Shown: one piece after another, positions 23,324 to 33,071 of the stretch
Numbering within the stretch: the first letter of the stretch is position 1
How the letters are laid out: the number at the start of each line of letters is the position of its first letter
NCBI GenBank assembly: GCA_031281195.1
Contig: JAITFS010000242.1
Span: 1 to 34,041, forward strand
Direction of reading: 5' to 3'
DNA length: 34,041 nt
Source of the DNA: Oscillospiraceae bacterium
GTDB lineage: Bacteria > Bacillota > Clostridia > Oscillospirales > Oscillospiraceae
Translations under genes and position numbers: made by a program
The notes under the pieces: model-generated
The model's input: only the letters and a program-made list of their open reading frames with translations
Told to the model about the DNA's origin: nothing
Databases searched by the model: none

Positions 23324-23368
23324 ATACTAACACAATTATGTATATTATGTCAATAGTGTACACATTGA
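23324..23368 (-). promoter_or_regulatory. Toxin-antitoxin promoter with TGTACA-centred operator
   Basis: On the minus strand TTGACA (23353-23348) and TAGTAT (23329-23324) are 18 bases apart. Overlapping the -35 is a palindrome: GTGTACAC (23356-23363) flanked by TCAAT (23350-23354) and ATTGA (23364-23368), perfect apart from one extra base. TGTACA is the published core of the YefM-YoeB operator, so autoregulation by the Phd/YefM-like antitoxin is likely. Confidence 0.6.
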
Positions 23369-23406
23369 CCGGTTTATTGTTAATAAGTTCATATAAACTC
23401 TTACTA

Positions 23407-24279
23407 TCACCCCTCCCAGGCTTTGTGTTCTGCGGCTTGTTCGTAGAGACGTTTGTAACTGTTAAAACGGGATGCACTTATTTTGCCTTCGTTTAAAGCT
23501 TTTAAAACAGCACAATCCGGTTCATTTAAGTGTGAGCAGTCTAAAAACCTGCACTCCCCTATATATGGCTCAAACTCAACAAAATAATGCTGTAATTCCT
23601 CTTTTGGAACAATACGACCTGTATCAAATGCTGAAAAACCGGGAGTATCTGCTACCATTGCTCCGCATGGCAGCTCATAAAGCTCCACATGACGAGTTGT
23701 GTGTCGTCCTCGACCAAGTTTTTTGCTAATATCCCCTGTTTTTATACCAAAATCAGGGTCAATGGCATTTAGTATACTTGACTTCCCTACCCCTGAATTG
23801 CCGGTGAAGGCACAGGTTGTTTTTTCGACTAATTTCACAAGCTCGTCAATTCCCTCACCTGTTTCTGCACTTGTTCTGACTAGTGAAATATCAATAGAAC
23901 TATAAATGTCGTAAAGTTCGTCAGCAGTGTCTAAATCGAGCTTGTTAATACATATAATTGGCTCACAGTTATTACTCAGCGCAATAACTGTCATTTTATC
24001 AATTAAATATGGGTCTGTTATTGGAATTGCAGCAGAAGCAATAATAACCATTTTTTCGATATTTGCCAGTGGTGGTCTTATAAATGTATTTCTGCGTGGG
24101 AGTATTTCCATAATAATGCCTTTATTTTGTTCGGTTGTAGTAAAATGCACACAATCCCCTACAAGTGGTACGCTCTTATCAAGACGAAAACGGCCGCGTG
24201 CTCTGCACTGGGCCGTTAATGTTTCAGATTTTACATAGTAAAACCCACTTATTGCTTTGTAGATAATCCCTCTAAGCAT
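23407..24279 (-). CDS. rsgA: Ribosome biogenesis GTPase RsgA (circularly permuted)
   Basis: A 290-residue GTPase acting in late 30S assembly. After an OB-fold N-terminus the G motifs come in permuted order: G4 INKLD, then G1 GNSGVGKS, then G3 DTPGFSAFD. A C-terminal zinc site follows (ECRFLDCSH and PDC). Length is typical. It starts 2 bases after the prkC stop and has only a weak ribosome site, so translation is probably coupled. The order prpC-prkC-rsgA matches Bacillus. The rpe gene that usually follows is absent; a toxin-antitoxin pair occupies that place instead. Confidence 0.96.
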   Translation of the reverse strand: MLRGIIYKAISGFYYVKSETLTAQCRARGRFRLDKSVPLVGDCVHFTTTEQNKGIIMEILPRRNTFIRPPLANIEKMVIIASAAIPITDPYLIDKMTVIALSNNCEPIICINKLDLDTADELYDIYSSIDISLVRTSAETGEGIDELVKLVEKTTCAFTGNSGVGKSSILNAIDPDFGIKTGDISKKLGRGRHTTRHVELYELPCGAMVADTPGFSAFDTGRIVPKEELQHYFVEFEPYIGECRFLDCSHLNEPDCAVLKALNEGKISASRFNSYKRLYEQAAEHKAWEG

Positions 24280-24281
24280 AA

Positions 24282-26183
24282 CTATGGTGTTCCGTCGCCA
24301 TCACCGTCACCATCGCCATCACCGCCACCATCATCAGGGTCAGAGGTTGGTGGAGGTGTAGGTGTTGGATCCGGGTCCGGATCAGGTGTTGGGGTTGGTT
24401 CCGGTCCTAATGACACGTGTATTTCAATTATAGAGTCTGCAGGAACAGAAAGACCTTCAAACTGTATAAAATATACTATACCTTCATTTATAGTAGGATG
24501 ATAAAATGTAAGAAAATCAGGTATCAAATCTAAACTGTCAAAAACACGAATTACCGCAGCTTCTGTTAATCCGACCAGATTGTCAGGAACTCTTACCATT
24601 TTTTCAGCTACAAATACAAAATATCTAATAACAACCTCGTTACCTCTAGCTAATGGTTCTCCGGCTCTTGGTATGGTTTCTAAAACCAGATTATTTTGGT
24701 TCTCATCCTCAGTTTCTATAACATCATAAACTAAATCCAGACCCAAGTTTAATCTACGGATAGAGTTTCTTGCATCAGTTATATGCTCACCTATTAAACT
24801 AGGCATTTCTATAGGTTTTTCATCTCCTGTTGATATCCAAAGACTAACTTGTATTTGCCTGCCGCCAATAGGCTTATCTCGTAGCTCACGAGGTGCAGGT
24901 TCTTGACGAATAACAAAACCATCAGTTACCTCATCATGATTTTCATATCGAACTATAAATCTAAAATTATCTCTATATTCAACATCATTTTCAAAATCTG
25001 TGAATCTTAAACCAACAAAATCAGGTATAGTTACTTGTTCATCAGTAATTCCCATTGTTTCTCTTATCATCGGGTAAATGACAAATACCGCTAAAGCTAA
25101 CACAAACAAAATTGCTCCAAAAATGCCTATTAACGTTGCGGTATTATTTTTTCTTCTCTTCGCTTCACGGTACTCATCGCTGGTTAAATCTGATTTAGGT
25201 CGTGGAGCTATACCAACTATCCCACGATTTAACCTGGCATCACCGGATGGTATTGCTTCTCTGGGTATCACCCGGGTTTCGTAAGGTGTTACGGAATCGG
25301 CAGAAATTCTTTCTGAAGGATTTGATATAGAATAATTAAATATTATGCCGGGGTGCTTTCTAAACTCTTCTAAATCAAGCAACATTTCTTCCGCTGTTGT
25401 AAAACGTATGTTTATATCAGGTTCCATAGCATGCATTGTGATTTCTTCAAGACCTCTTGGTATATCAGGGTTTATTTCACCCGGTCTTAATGGAATTGCG
25501 CTGATATGCTGTATAGCAACAGAAACTGCAGTATCTCCCACAAACGGCAAACGACTTGTGAGCATTTCGTACATTACCACACCAACCGAATATATATCAG
25601 ATCGAGCATCAATATGTCCACCTTTAGCTTGCTCCGGTGAGATATAATGCACAGAACCAAGTGCTTCTTGAGTGAGTGTATTTTGCATTGATAAAAGTCT
25701 GGCAATACCAAAATCCGCAACCTTTACGCTACCATCTTTTAGTATCATAATATTATGGGGTTTTATATCACGGTGAATTATACCACGAGAGTGAGCATGT
25801 ACAAGAGCTTTTACAATTTGTGTCGTAAAATGCAGAGTTTCCTTCCAGTTTAGGAGACCTTTTCTATTTATATACTGTTTAAGTGTTATGCCTTCAATAA
25901 GCTCCATTACAATATATTCTGTGTTTCCACTGCGGCTGACATCATATACTGCTACAATATTAGGGTGAGAAAGCATTGCAACCGCTTGTGATTCTGTATA
26001 AAAACGGCGTTGAAACTCCTGGTCATTAGCTAATTCTTCTTTTAGAATTTTAATAGCTACCAAACGGTTTAGACGGTGGCAAAGTGCTTTATAGACATAA
26101 GCCATTCCACCCACACCAATTAGCTCAAGAATTTCATATCTATTATCAAGAATTCTACCGATATATTTATCACTTGTATCCAT
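24282..26183 (-). CDS. prkC: PASTA-domain serine/threonine protein kinase
   Basis: A 633-residue membrane kinase that senses peptidoglycan fragments in related species. The cytoplasmic kinase domain (about 16-275) has the glycine loop GVGGMAYVY, Lys45 in VAIK, the HRDIKPHN loop with Asp139, DFG at 157-159, and SPEQA. A juxtamembrane segment follows. One membrane helix lies near 349-371, then three PASTA repeats (about 383-453, 457-524 and 529-593). The last 40 residues are low complexity: PT/DP repeats and then a Gly-Asp tail (GDGDGDGDGDG). GGAGG is 6 bases before the ATG, 12 bases after prpC. The acidic tail is unusual for this family and is encoded by a hexamer repeat. Confidence 0.96.
   Translation of the reverse strand: MDTSDKYIGRILDNRYEILELIGVGGMAYVYKALCHRLNRLVAIKILKEELANDQEFQRRFYTESQAVAMLSHPNIVAVYDVSRSGNTEYIVMELIEGITLKQYINRKGLLNWKETLHFTTQIVKALVHAHSRGIIHRDIKPHNIMILKDGSVKVADFGIARLLSMQNTLTQEALGSVHYISPEQAKGGHIDARSDIYSVGVVMYEMLTSRLPFVGDTAVSVAIQHISAIPLRPGEINPDIPRGLEEITMHAMEPDINIRFTTAEEMLLDLEEFRKHPGIIFNYSISNPSERISADSVTPYETRVIPREAIPSGDARLNRGIVGIAPRPKSDLTSDEYREAKRRKNNTATLIGIFGAILFVLALAVFVIYPMIRETMGITDEQVTIPDFVGLRFTDFENDVEYRDNFRFIVRYENHDEVTDGFVIRQEPAPRELRDKPIGGRQIQVSLWISTGDEKPIEMPSLIGEHITDARNSIRRLNLGLDLVYDVIETEDENQNNLVLETIPRAGEPLARGNEVVIRYFVFVAEKMVRVPDNLVGLTEAAVIRVFDSLDLIPDFLTFYHPTINEGIVYFIQFEGLSVPADSIIEIHVSLGPEPTPTPDPDPDPTPTPPPTSDPDDGGGDGDGDGDGDGTP
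24291..24336 (-). repeat. Hexanucleotide-type repeat encoding the kinase Gly-Asp tail
   Basis: Degenerate six-base units (GGNGAY on the minus strand) run through the last codons of prkC and encode alternating Gly and Asp. Gain or loss of units keeps the reading frame, so tail length could vary between strains without breaking the kinase or the rsgA start just downstream. Confidence 0.65.
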
Positions 26184-26195
26184 ATATATCCTCCG

Positions 26196-26930
26196 TTATT
26201 TCTTAAGAAGTACCACAGTTACGTTATCAGGAGCACCTCGTTTAAGCGCAGTTTCCAGCAAAGCTTCGCAGCTTTCTTGTATAGAACAACCTTTTTGAAA
26301 TTGTGTTAAAATTTCTTCATCTGACACCATGTTAGTTAGACCATCTGTACATAACAAAATATAATCATTTTCCTTTAAGCTTAGAAAATATAAATCAGGT
26401 GGTTCATACGCACTGGCACCAATTGCACGAGTTATATAGTTTCTTCTGGGATGTATCCGGGCTTCTTCACGTGTTATTTCACCACGCTCTACCATCTCTT
26501 CAACCACAGAGTGGTCTGATGTAATTTGCTTTATTTTCTCACCTGTTACATGATATAAACGACTGTCACCAATGTTAGAAATTACTGCATCATTATTTAT
26601 TACTATAGCTGCTACCAGCGTTGTACCCATACCTTCGAGAGCTTCATTATATAAGCTTTTATTAAAAACTATTGTATTTGCATGTACAGAAGCATCAGAT
26701 ATTAGCTCTGCGTAATCATCAAGGTCTTTTGCTTCATCGATATTTCTTTTTATAAAATCAAGAAATGTAGAAGTAGCCAGTTCACTTGCTATGTTCCCTG
26801 CATTTGTACCACCCATACCATCGCATACAACCAAAATTGCAATATCATGCTCATCACTTTGCTGTATTCTAAAAACATCCTGGTTATGCTTTCTGACCTT
26901 CCCGCAGTCAGTTAATCCCCATAACTCCAT
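26196..26930 (-). CDS. prpC: PP2C-type protein phosphatase
   Basis: A 244-residue metal-dependent phosphatase, the usual antagonist of PrkC. The opening GLTDCGKVRKHNQD, VVCDGMGG (first metal-binding Asp), GDSRLY, TSDHS, LLCTDGLTN and GAPDNVTVV give the complete PP2C motif set with its metal-binding aspartates. It overlaps the end of rlmN by 23 bases and lies 12 bases before prkC, so kinase and phosphatase are made together. No membrane segment, so it is cytosolic. Confidence 0.96.
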   Translation of the reverse strand: MELWGLTDCGKVRKHNQDVFRIQQSDEHDIAILVVCDGMGGTNAGNIASELATSTFLDFIKRNIDEAKDLDDYAELISDASVHANTIVFNKSLYNEALEGMGTTLVAAIVINNDAVISNIGDSRLYHVTGEKIKQITSDHSVVEEMVERGEITREEARIHPRRNYITRAIGASAYEPPDLYFLSLKENDYILLCTDGLTNMVSDEEILTQFQKGCSIQESCEALLETALKRGAPDNVTVVLLKK

Positions 26931-27990
26931 ACTCTAACTCCGTTGTATTAATGTTTCTTCTGCGTAATTGCCCACATGAGGCATCAATATCTGATCCAAG
27001 ATTTCTTCGAATTGTGTAGTTAATCCCTGCTTTATCCAGTTCATCAGTAAAATTCTTGATACTATCAGGTTTACTTGGTTGGAAATCACTTTCCGGTATT
27101 TTATTAAATTGTATTAGATTCAAATGACTTTTTCTATTCATGAGTATCTTAGATAATTGCTTAGCTTGAGAAATTGAATCATTTATACCATCAATCATTA
27201 TATACTCATAAGTAATTCGTCTTTTAGTTTTTTCAAAATACCTGTCAATAGAATCCAACAAATCGTTGATTTTTGTACTTTTGTTGCCGGGCATAAGCAT
27301 TGTACGAGTTTTATCATCGGGTGCGTGTAGTGACAAAGCCAAAGTTAATTGTACACCAAAACTTGATAATTTGTCAATGTTTTCAACAATACCACACGTG
27401 GAAATTGTGATATTACGTGCGCTTTTATTCATACCGTCAGGAAAACAAATTATTTCAATAAATCTTAATACATTATCAAGATTGTCTAATGGCTCACCAA
27501 TTCCCATAAGGACAATGTTTGATACTCGTTCATTTGTATCTTTTTCTACGAAGATTATTTGGTCGAGCATTTCAGAAGCAGTTAAGTTTCGTACAAAACC
27601 ACCGATGCAAGAAGCACAAAAAATACAACCCATCCTGCACCCAATTTGAGTTGATATACATACGCTGTTCCCGTGTTTGTATTTCATTAAAACTGTTTCA
27701 ATTGTATTCTCTTTATTAGGTTTAATAACATTATCAACATTTAATAGATATTTTATTGTTCCATCTTTATTAGATATTTGTTTGGTCACTAGCTTAGGAG
27801 TGGTTATATAAAAATCATTACTTAATTTTTCTCGTAAATTAACAGATAAGTTTGTCATTTCGTCAAACGTAGAGACCGCATTTTTGTGAAGCCACGAAAA
27901 TACTTGCTTTGCTCTGTATTTTGGTTCATTTATTGATGTAAAATATTCCTCAATCTCAGCAAGGAGCATAGACTTTATATCATTTTTCAT
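26908..27990 (-). CDS. rlmN: Dual-specificity 23S rRNA/tRNA adenine-C2 methyltransferase RlmN
   Basis: A 360-residue radical SAM methylase for A2503 of 23S rRNA and A37 of some tRNAs. The iron-sulfur cluster cysteines are Cys118, Cys122 and Cys125 in CRMGCIFC. GEP (165-167) and the methyl-carrying Cys339 in DASCGQL are present, and the N-terminal helical domain has AKQVFSWLHK. It lacks the Cfr-type changes visible to the eye, so it is RlmN. It overlaps fmt by 11 bases. The rRNA methylase gene rsmB, which often lies between fmt and rlmN, is missing. Confidence 0.96.
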   Translation of the reverse strand: MKNDIKSMLLAEIEEYFTSINEPKYRAKQVFSWLHKNAVSTFDEMTNLSVNLREKLSNDFYITTPKLVTKQISNKDGTIKYLLNVDNVIKPNKENTIETVLMKYKHGNSVCISTQIGCRMGCIFCASCIGGFVRNLTASEMLDQIIFVEKDTNERVSNIVLMGIGEPLDNLDNVLRFIEIICFPDGMNKSARNITISTCGIVENIDKLSSFGVQLTLALSLHAPDDKTRTMLMPGNKSTKINDLLDSIDRYFEKTKRRITYEYIMIDGINDSISQAKQLSKILMNRKSHLNLIQFNKIPESDFQPSKPDSIKNFTDELDKAGINYTIRRNLGSDIDASCGQLRRRNINTTELEYGVMGIN

Positions 27991-28885
27991 ATAATGGGTT
28001 ACCTTTTAAATAATCTAAAATTGACATAATTTTCCCATTAGGTGCTTGGATGGATCTTATAATCAAAGAGTTGTCTGCACATGCTATCTCTAAACCATCC
28101 AATACCTCACCAATAATCGTACCGGAAAACTTTCCTGTTTGATTATTTGTAGCTTCTACAGAATAGACCTTTAGTATTTTACCTTGTAGCTCCATTGTTG
28201 CAACAGGCCAAGGGATAAAAGCTCGAACCTTGTTTTTTATGTAAAAAGCGGTGTTATTCCAATCAATTGGTGACATATCTTTTTTTAGCATTGGAGCAAA
28301 AGTTGCATTATCATGATTTTGAGGTATTCTTGGAGCGGTATTATTAGAAATAGCAAGCAATGTTTCGCTTAAAAGCTCAGAGCCTAATACACCCAATCTT
28401 TCAAATAAATTCTCGGACGTATCATCATCACCAATATGTGTTGATTTTGTGAGAATAATATCTCCATCATCCATTCCTACATCCATGTAAATTGATGTGA
28501 CACCGGTTGTGGTTTCCCCATTTAGAATTGCATGTTGAATTGGAGCTGCACCACGGTATTTCGGGAGTAGCGAACCATGAATGTTAACACAACCTAATGG
28601 GGGTATATCGAGTATAGATTTTGGTAAAATCTTACCATAAGCAACGACTACAATTATATCCGGATTTAAGGAAGTAATTGTATCAACATTTAGAGCGGTT
28701 GGATCAAACACCGGAGTATTTTGTTCAAGTGCAAGCTCTTTTACAGGACACATACTCAGCTTCATACCTCTGTTTCGAGGTTTGTCTGCTCCTGTAAAAA
28801 CACCAACAATGTTGTAATTGTCTTCATATAATCTTTTTAATGATTTTCGGGCAAACTCAGGCGTGCCCATAAATACAATTTTCAT
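27980..28885 (-). CDS. fmt: Methionyl-tRNA formyltransferase
   Basis: A 301-residue enzyme that formylates initiator Met-tRNA. The N-terminal catalytic domain has [12 protein letters not shown] and [17 protein letters not shown] with its conserved Asn and His, then [10 protein letters not shown] with the catalytic Asp. The C-terminal tRNA-binding domain follows from about residue 205. It starts on the leuS stop as ATGA. Its functional partner def is on the other strand, so the usual def-fmt operon has been split. Confidence 0.96.
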   Translation of the reverse strand: MKIVFMGTPEFARKSLKRLYEDNYNIVGVFTGADKPRNRGMKLSMCPVKELALEQNTPVFDPTALNVDTITSLNPDIIVVVAYGKILPKSILDIPPLGCVNIHGSLLPKYRGAAPIQHAILNGETTTGVTSIYMDVGMDDGDIILTKSTHIGDDDTSENLFERLGVLGSELLSETLLAISNNTAPRIPQNHDNATFAPMLKKDMSPIDWNNTAFYIKNKVRAFIPWPVATMELQGKILKVYSVEATNNQTGKFSGTIIGEVLDGLEIACADNSLIIRSIQAPNGKIMSILDYLKGNPLYEK

Positions 28886-31305
28886 TTTATGATAAAATTA
28901 ATCAGTTTGTTTTTAACAATAATAGTACGAGTAATTTCCTTACCCTCTATGTATCGGGCAATTTTACTATCATTTTTAGCTGTTTCTATTATTGTTTCAT
29001 CATCACTATCAAGTGGAACATTAATTGTACTGCGTAATTTCCCTAACACTTGCACTGCCATTTCTATTTGTGAATCAACAGTTTTGCTTTCATCATAATC
29101 AGGCCATTCTTGTTCTGATGCATAACCATCAAACTCTTGTATTTTCCACAATTCCTCTGCGATATGCGGAGCAAAAGGTGAAAGTAAGGTTAAGAGCATT
29201 TTTATATCATTTCGTGATGGTGGTGTAGAATAAAAATCATTAACAAGTGACATAAGCATTGCAATTGCTGTGTTAAACTTTAGATTTTCTATATCACTTG
29301 AGACTTTTTTAATTGTTTTGTTGATAATAACCTCATGCGTTTGTGAAACATTGTTTAGAGCTGATTTATTGTTTTCATTTTCATCAATGATTTTATTACA
29401 TGCCAATCCCCAAACGCGATCTAAAAAACGTTTGCAACCCTTAACTGCTTGCTGAGACCAAGGTGCAGTTTTCTCAAAATCTCCGATGAACATTATATAC
29501 AAACGTAATGTGTCTGCTCCATATTCGGCAATAATATCATCAGGATTTACTACATTACCCCTAGATTTGCTCATTTTCTGTCCATCTTCGCCGAGAATCA
29601 TACCATGACTTGTACGCTTCGAATATGGCTCTGATGTTGGTACTATACCAATGTCATATAAGAACTTATGCCAAAAACGTGAGTAAAGCAAATGTAGTGT
29701 TGTATGCTCCATACCACCGTTGTACCAATCAACAGGTGTCCAATAATCCAAAGCTTCTTTTGAAGCCAGAGCTTTATCATTATGCGGGTCAGCATAACGC
29801 AGAAAATACCAACTAGAACCTGCCCACTGCGGCATTGTGTCAGTTTCTCTGGTAGCCGGACCTCCGCACTTTGGACAGGTTGTTTTTAACCAACTTGTCA
29901 TTGAGGCAAGTGGGCTCTCCCCTGTTTCGGTTGTTTCGTAGTTTTTTACATCAGGAAGAATTAGTGGTAATTCACTCTCAGGTAGTGCAACAAATCCGCA
30001 CTTTTCACAATCTACTATCGGTATTGGTTCACCCCAGTATCTCTGACGTGAGAAAACCCAATCACGTAGTTTATAATTAACTTTTTCTTCACCAAGACCG
30101 TTGCTAACGAGCCACTTAGTAATTTTTACTTTAGCATCCTCAACACTAAGCCCATTAATTAAATCAGAGTTAACCATAATTCCAGTATCACAGTCGGTAT
30201 ATGCTTCTTTTTCAACATTTCCTCCTGAAACAACTTCAACTATTGGTAAATCATATTTTTTTGCAAACTCCCAGTCTCGGGCATCATGCCCGGGTACAGC
30301 CATAATTGCTCCCGTGCCATAAGAAGCAAGCACATAGTCAGATATAAATATTGGTATTTCTTTATTCGTAACAGGATTTATTGCGTTAATACCGATTATT
30401 CTTACACCTGTTTTTTCTTTGACAAGCTCTGTACGCTCAAAATCAGATTTTTTTGATGCAATTTCTTGATAAGCTTTTATTTCATCAGCATTTTCAGGTT
30501 TCCACTTAGCAAGTAACGGATGCTCGGGAGATATTACCATATATGTTGCACCATATAATGTATCTTGCCTTGTGGTGAAAATACGAATAGTATCACCGGT
30601 GGTTGTCTTGAAGTTTACTTCTGCACCAACGGAGCGACCAATCCAGTGTCGCTGCTGGATTTTCACACGTTCAATATAATCCACTGTGTCCAAATCATCA
30701 GCAAGACGCTCAGCGTATTTTGTGATACGAAGCATCCACTGGCTTTTCTCACGCCGTACAACCTCAGAACCACAACGCTCACAAACACCTTCAACCACCT
30801 CTTCATTTGCAAGCACACATTTACATGAGGTACACCAGTTCACCGGAATTAATGCTTTATATGCAAGGTTATGCTCAAAGAGCTTAATGAAAATCCACTG
30901 TGTCCATTTATAGTAGCTTGGGTCGGTTGTGTCAACACATCTATCCCAATCAAAGCTGTAACCGAGCATTTTTAGTTGAGAGGTAAACTTAGCAATATTC
31001 TCTCGTGTGACTTCGGCAGGGTGTATTTTCTTTTGTATCGCATAATTTTCTGTGGGTAACCCAAATGCATCAAAACCAATTGGATATAAAACATTATACC
31101 CTTGCATACGTCTTTTTCTTGAAACAATATCCATTGCGGTATATGGACGTGGGTGACCGATATGGAGTCCAATTCCTGATGGATATGGGAACTCTACTAA
31201 AATATATGCTTTAGGTTTATTATCACCGTTTAACGCAGAAAAAGGCTTTTCAGCCTCCCACCGCTTCTGCCAGTATTGTTCAATTTTTGTAAAATCGTAC
31301 TTCAT
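28882..31305 (-). CDS. leuS: Leucyl-tRNA synthetase
   Basis: An 807-residue class I synthetase. HIGH is at 48-51 ([14 protein letters not shown]) and KMSKS near 574-578 ([12 protein letters not shown]). The CP1 editing domain is intact, with the Thr-rich [13 protein letters not shown] and [15 protein letters not shown] carrying the editing Asp. Zinc-type cysteine pairs occur at CTSCKC with CERCG, and at CEKCG with CPKCGG. The length is typical of bacterial LeuS. It begins on the rsfS stop (ATGA). No T-box leader is present because the gene lies inside an operon. Confidence 0.98.
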   Translation of the reverse strand: MKYDFTKIEQYWQKRWEAEKPFSALNGDNKPKAYILVEFPYPSGIGLHIGHPRPYTAMDIVSRKRRMQGYNVLYPIGFDAFGLPTENYAIQKKIHPAEVTRENIAKFTSQLKMLGYSFDWDRCVDTTDPSYYKWTQWIFIKLFEHNLAYKALIPVNWCTSCKCVLANEEVVEGVCERCGSEVVRREKSQWMLRITKYAERLADDLDTVDYIERVKIQQRHWIGRSVGAEVNFKTTTGDTIRIFTTRQDTLYGATYMVISPEHPLLAKWKPENADEIKAYQEIASKKSDFERTELVKEKTGVRIIGINAINPVTNKEIPIFISDYVLASYGTGAIMAVPGHDARDWEFAKKYDLPIVEVVSGGNVEKEAYTDCDTGIMVNSDLINGLSVEDAKVKITKWLVSNGLGEEKVNYKLRDWVFSRQRYWGEPIPIVDCEKCGFVALPESELPLILPDVKNYETTETGESPLASMTSWLKTTCPKCGGPATRETDTMPQWAGSSWYFLRYADPHNDKALASKEALDYWTPVDWYNGGMEHTTLHLLYSRFWHKFLYDIGIVPTSEPYSKRTSHGMILGEDGQKMSKSRGNVVNPDDIIAEYGADTLRLYIMFIGDFEKTAPWSQQAVKGCKRFLDRVWGLACNKIIDENENNKSALNNVSQTHEVIINKTIKKVSSDIENLKFNTAIAMLMSLVNDFYSTPPSRNDIKMLLTLLSPFAPHIAEELWKIQEFDGYASEQEWPDYDESKTVDSQIEMAVQVLGKLRSTINVPLDSDDETIIETAKNDSKIARYIEGKEITRTIIVKNKLINFIIK

Positions 31306-31667
31306 GTCTTTATCCGTTCTATTGTATTTATATCAATGTCCTCTGCATCACCCCAAAGTCGCTCAAGTGTGTAAAACTCTCTTGCTTCCTGTAGGAATAC
31401 ATGTATTACCACACAAGCATAATCTAAAAGCACCCACTCGCCGCTTCTGCCACCTTCTCGTCTGAGTGGTTTTTCACCAACAGCTTTTAATGACAGCTCC
31501 AGTTCATCACATAAGGATTTTAGTTGAGTTGTTGAACCGGCTGTGCAAATAACAAAATAGTCAGCAAGCACAGTAACATCAGTAGTTCTAAGAAGTTTTA
31601 TATCACGTGCTTTTTTATCATCCAGCATTTTTACTGCAATACTCGCAATTTCATAAGGAGTTATCAT
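31302..31667 (-). CDS. rsfS: Ribosomal silencing factor RsfS
   Basis: A 121-residue Iojap/RsfS protein that binds L14 and blocks subunit joining when nutrients are scarce. The conserved [27 protein letters not shown] region (split over residues 22-48) and [30 protein letters not shown] are unmistakable. AAGGGA precedes the ATG by 10 bases. It follows lcp by 24 bases and overlaps leuS by 4. Confidence 0.96.
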   Translation of the reverse strand: MITPYEIASIAVKMLDDKKARDIKLLRTTDVTVLADYFVICTAGSTTQLKSLCDELELSLKAVGEKPLRREGGRSGEWVLLDYACVVIHVFLQEAREFYTLERLWGDAEDIDINTIERIKT

Positions 31668-31691
31668 CTATACAATATCCCTTCACTAGAA

Positions 31692-33071
31692 TTAATCGTC
31701 GTCATCACCATCGTTAACAATATTTGGTACCGGATCAATTATTATTGCAGCGCCATCACCATCAGTTATAGTATCAGGTGCGGTGCTTTGACTGGTACTA
31801 CGTCTTGTAGTCCAGTTTAAATTATCCTGCCAATTATCATCGGTTACAAAAAGCTGTCTATCCGAATTACGAGTTAGAATACTAACATCTGTCAGAGTTA
31901 TTTCATCATGGAAATAACTGAGCTTGGTATTAACTATCTCAAGCCACTCATTTACATGAACAGTTATTAAGTCATAAATACCAATTTTATCAATTGATCC
32001 AGGCATTGTAGAAAAGTTAACTTTATCAGGATCAAGCTTTAAGAACTCTCTGCCAAACCAAACCAGGTGATTTAATTGTATGTCTGTTCTGACATGCCTT
32101 ATAAACGTATCAGCAAGACTTGTAACACTAACAGAGCTTCGATTTGCTAATATTTGTGTTGCAGCCGCGTTTAAGAAATTTTGTTGAGTGGTAATTCTGC
32201 CTATATCACCTATAGTTGCTCTGTATCTCATTAGACCAAGTGATTGCAAACCGTCTAAACGTTGCTCACCTCTTTTAAGATTATAGACATGACCACTTTC
32301 TGGATCATCCCAACTCATATCACGTGGAACGTTAAATACCACACCACCAATATCATCAATTAATCTTATAAATGCAGTCATGTTAATTGTGACCCAAAAG
32401 TCAACCTCAAAACCTAAAAAATCTCTAAGCTGTACTACTGTTGCATCCATAGCAGTATCATAAGGATTATCGTGTCGAGCAAATTTATTTCTCATAACAG
32501 GTTGTATTGAGTTAATCTTTTTTGGGTTCCATGATACGTTAACTAATGTATCACGAGGAATACTGACAACCTCTAATGATTGCTCAATAGTATCAAGAGA
32601 AGCAATCATAATTACATCAGTATTGCTATGCCCGTCAATACCCATTATGAGAAATGTATATATATCAGTGCTTCTTATTTCCTGGATTCGTTCCCATCCA
32701 CCTTCCTCATCATCACCCGGAACATTTATAAAAGGTGTATCCGGGTCATCAGGGTTTACTACAGGACGTGGATTTCTGGGGTTAGATAAATTATCAAATG
32801 ATGGTTTAAACAAATAATCGTAAAAGGGTTGTACCTCCCAACGAATAATTGTATATAAGCTCGCCATACCTAACACTATTACACCCAATATTACAAAGGT
32901 AACAATTAGAGCTTTTCTATTTCTTGAAGAGTTTGATACCTTAACCCTGTTATTTATAACATTGTTATTAGCAACATTTTTTGTTTGATTACTAGTACTT
33001 CCAGAAACGTTATTGTGACGTTTAACATTACTTGATTTCTTTTTTTTGCTCTTGCCTCCGAACAGTTTCAT
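31692..33071 (-). CDS. LytR-CpsA-Psr family cell-wall glycopolymer ligase
   Basis: A 459-residue type II membrane protein. A basic, Asn/Ser-rich cytoplasmic tail (1-52) precedes one helix (about 53-77), a Pro/Asp-rich linker and the LCP domain (about 135-320). The domain has FLIMGIDGHSNTDVIMI, SIPRDT, a DDIGGVVFNVP segment and RYRATIGDIGRITTQQ with the pyrophosphate-binding arginines. LCP enzymes move undecaprenyl-linked polymers such as teichoic acids onto peptidoglycan. The C-terminus ends in an acidic DGDDDD tail. Its start shares one base with the nadD-yqeK stop (TAATG). The position between yqeK and rsfS is common in clostridia. Confidence 0.93.
   Translation of the reverse strand: MKLFGGKSKKKKSSNVKRHNNVSGSTSNQTKNVANNNVINNRVKVSNSSRNRKALIVTFVILGVIVLGMASLYTIIRWEVQPFYDYLFKPSFDNLSNPRNPRPVVNPDDPDTPFINVPGDDEEGGWERIQEIRSTDIYTFLIMGIDGHSNTDVIMIASLDTIEQSLEVVSIPRDTLVNVSWNPKKINSIQPVMRNKFARHDNPYDTAMDATVVQLRDFLGFEVDFWVTINMTAFIRLIDDIGGVVFNVPRDMSWDDPESGHVYNLKRGEQRLDGLQSLGLMRYRATIGDIGRITTQQNFLNAAATQILANRSSVSVTSLADTFIRHVRTDIQLNHLVWFGREFLKLDPDKVNFSTMPGSIDKIGIYDLITVHVNEWLEIVNTKLSYFHDEITLTDVSILTRNSDRQLFVTDDNWQDNLNWTTRRSTSQSTAPDTITDGDGAAIIIDPVPNIVNDGDDDD

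Noticed and set aside
31306-31400. T-box leader for leuS
   Set aside because: leuS starts on the rsfS stop codon, and no T-box sequence or terminator/antiterminator pair is visible upstream.
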